Source: Phlegmacium glaucopus
Taxonomy: Eukaryota > Basidiomycota > Agaricomycetes > Agaricales > Cortinariaceae
DNA length: 64,000 nucleotides
Assembly: GCA_015039465.1 (NCBI GenBank)
Contig: MU129999.1
Coordinates: 1 to 64,000, forward strand
Direction of reading: 5' to 3'
Shown: positions 62,898-64,000 of the stretch, one piece after another
Layout: every line of letters begins with the position of its first letter
Numbering within the stretch: the first letter of the stretch is position 1
Position numbers and translations under genes: made by a program
Notes under the pieces: generated by a model
The model's database searches: none
What the model was told of the DNA's origin: nothing
What the model saw: the letters and a program-made list of their open reading frames with translations, nothing else

Positions 62898-64000
62898 TCA
62901 TTGTTCATATTCACCACTTCCTTGGAGGGAAGCCATCCATATCCGTGTTTTATACAACCTATTAATACACCAACCAGTCAATATCCATTGGAATTACTCA
63001 GTTAGGAAGTATCATACCTGAAAAGCTCTCTAACAAGCTCTCTGAAGTCTATTCGTTTTTCAGCAACGAAGTAGAACGTCAATTTTCGTCGATCCCTGTT
63101 AAAAAATTCCAATAAGACCCTTTCGTCAAAAGAAGATTAAGCAACACATACCATTGATATTCAGCATCAATAACTTCCATCGGTAACTTCTTCGCCCGAA
63201 CTTTGGTCTGACACAACTGTAGAGCCTTTTGTTCATCTTGGTTCTTCGCTGCGAGGAGTCTGTTCGAACAACGAGAAGGGAGAAAAATATTAGGCACCCG
63301 CTCATAACGCGAGAATACAACCAATACGTACTGCATCTCCTGCGCTGAAGCCTTCCCATATATCATCTTCGGGTTGATCTCCTTCTTTCCCATACCTCCG
63401 TTGCCAGCCCCACTACTCATACCTCCAGGACTCGTCGGCTCACCACTACCACTACCACTACCACCGCCTCCAAACCCTCTCTCCATCTGCTGTCTCTGAA
63501 ACGCTTCCACCTCCGCCAGAGTGATACTATCATTAACAACTGTTCCCAGATCTTTCCCTCTATCAGCTTCTACCATGACCAAATCACCAGCTCTGATATT
63601 CTGCGATAGATCAGTGAGATAGAATAGATCGGTTCGGCCAGCTTTAAATTCTACAATGAATAAAGGCCAGGAAGGTGGAACGGCATGGAGTGGGACACCT
63701 TTGCCGAGATCGGAAAGGTTTTGTTGGTGGTGCGATTGGTGTTGGGATGAAGATGGTGGGAGATGGTGTTGCGCGTCAGAGAGCCTACGCTGGGTTTGAG
63801 GGTAGTATGGGGGTTGTTGTGGATTGATAGCACGTCCGGTGGTGGGAGAGATGGGAGAGAGATTGGACGATCCAGAATACGACGGAGCTCTCGTGCGACC
63901 GTACTGAGGACTAGGTGGATGGTGCATTCCTCCTTGTTGTTGTTGCTGAGGAGGCATGTACTGAATGCCTTGGCCTGGAATGTAACGAGCTGTTAATTCA
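62898..64000 (-). CDS. PSP1: PSP1 C-terminal-domain protein, 5' end beyond window
   Basis: Exons from the right: about 63,990-63332, 63259-63152, 63095-63018 and 62958-62898, with introns of 72, 56 and 59 bp, in frame. The visible N-terminal part is Gln/Ser/Pro-rich. The PSP1 domain begins PLFIVEFKAGRTDLFYLTDL, followed by GDLVMVEADRGKDLGTVV, a Gly/Ser insert, EINPKMIYGKASAQEMQ, ALQLCQTKVRAKKLPMEVID, AEYQWDRRKLTFYFVAEKRI, DFRELVRELFR and LYKTRIWMASLQG, with a stop right after GEYEQ. Yeast PSP1 was found as a suppressor of polymerase mutations; the fungal proteins' exact role is unclear. The possible acceptor TTAACAG at 63,990 suggests another exon outside the window. Confidence 0.85.

Noticed and set aside
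1..64000. tRNA or rRNA genes
   Set aside because: I saw no A-box/B-box pair or rRNA-like sequence. A tRNAscan and Rfam search would be needed to exclude them firmly.

Overview
The window is from a mushroom-forming basidiomycete (Agaricomycetes). The support is 45-75 bp GT-AG introns, a KDZ (Kyakuja-Dileera-Zisupton) transposase with a CxC2-type cysteine cluster, a FunK1-type kinase remnant, chromodomain Ty3/gypsy and Ty1/copia elements, and single-copy housekeeping genes (APC11, an augmin HAUS1-like protein, PSP1). No species can be named from the sequence alone.

Layout. 1-8.3 kb: a gag-like remnant, a TIR element, an unknown 292-aa gene, and an intact spliced aminoglycoside-phosphotransferase-like kinase. 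8.3-38.9 kb: a minus-strand chromodomain Ty3/gypsy element, mutated and split by several nested insertions. The largest is a 22.4-kb KDZ transposon (15,874-38,275; long TIRs, 6-bp target duplication TACCTA) lying 20-odd bases from the gypsy gag/pol frameshift site. The KDZ element carries five genes: the transposase, a divergently transcribed companion, an acidic 15-residue-repeat protein, a 188-aa protein, and a long Ala/Pro-rich protein with a Zn2Cys6-like cluster. 38.9-49.3 kb: copia gag-only remains, hAT-type MITEs, degraded genes, a 168-bp satellite and solo LTRs. 49.3-52.3 kb: the 3' part of a second gypsy copy with an antisense gene and a 386-bp perfect-looking foldback element. 52.3-57.8 kb: a Harbinger-type remnant, a Helitron helicase tail, and a 500-bp TIR element that contains a small spliced ORF. 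57.9-59.2 kb: a truncated SEC10 fragment abutting a FunK1 pseudogene. 60.3-64 kb: the intact genes APC11, HAUS1-like and PSP1 (the last runs off the edge).

Main structural result. Two near-identical 1-kb elements in inverted orientation (ending at 25,522 and starting at 30,674) bracket a 5.15-kb segment. Flipping that segment on paper does three things at once: it makes the KDZ transposase continuous, it makes the companion gene continuous, and it reunites the two halves of a copia element whose LTRs differ at 2 of 260 positions and share the flank ACATT. So the segment is inverted relative to its ancestor. The cause is either recombination between the two elements or mis-assembly; a 522-base N gap touches one of the elements.

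Other points of interest. A spliced antisense gene in the gypsy family encodes a coiled coil, a nuclear-localisation-type motif and a C6 cluster with the same cysteine spacing as the KDZ cargo protein. A family of TIR elements shares ends but fills its interior with a different short word in each copy. CpG-transition damage (three CGA-to-TGA stops, Asp-to-Asn changes in both reverse transcriptases) is widespread.
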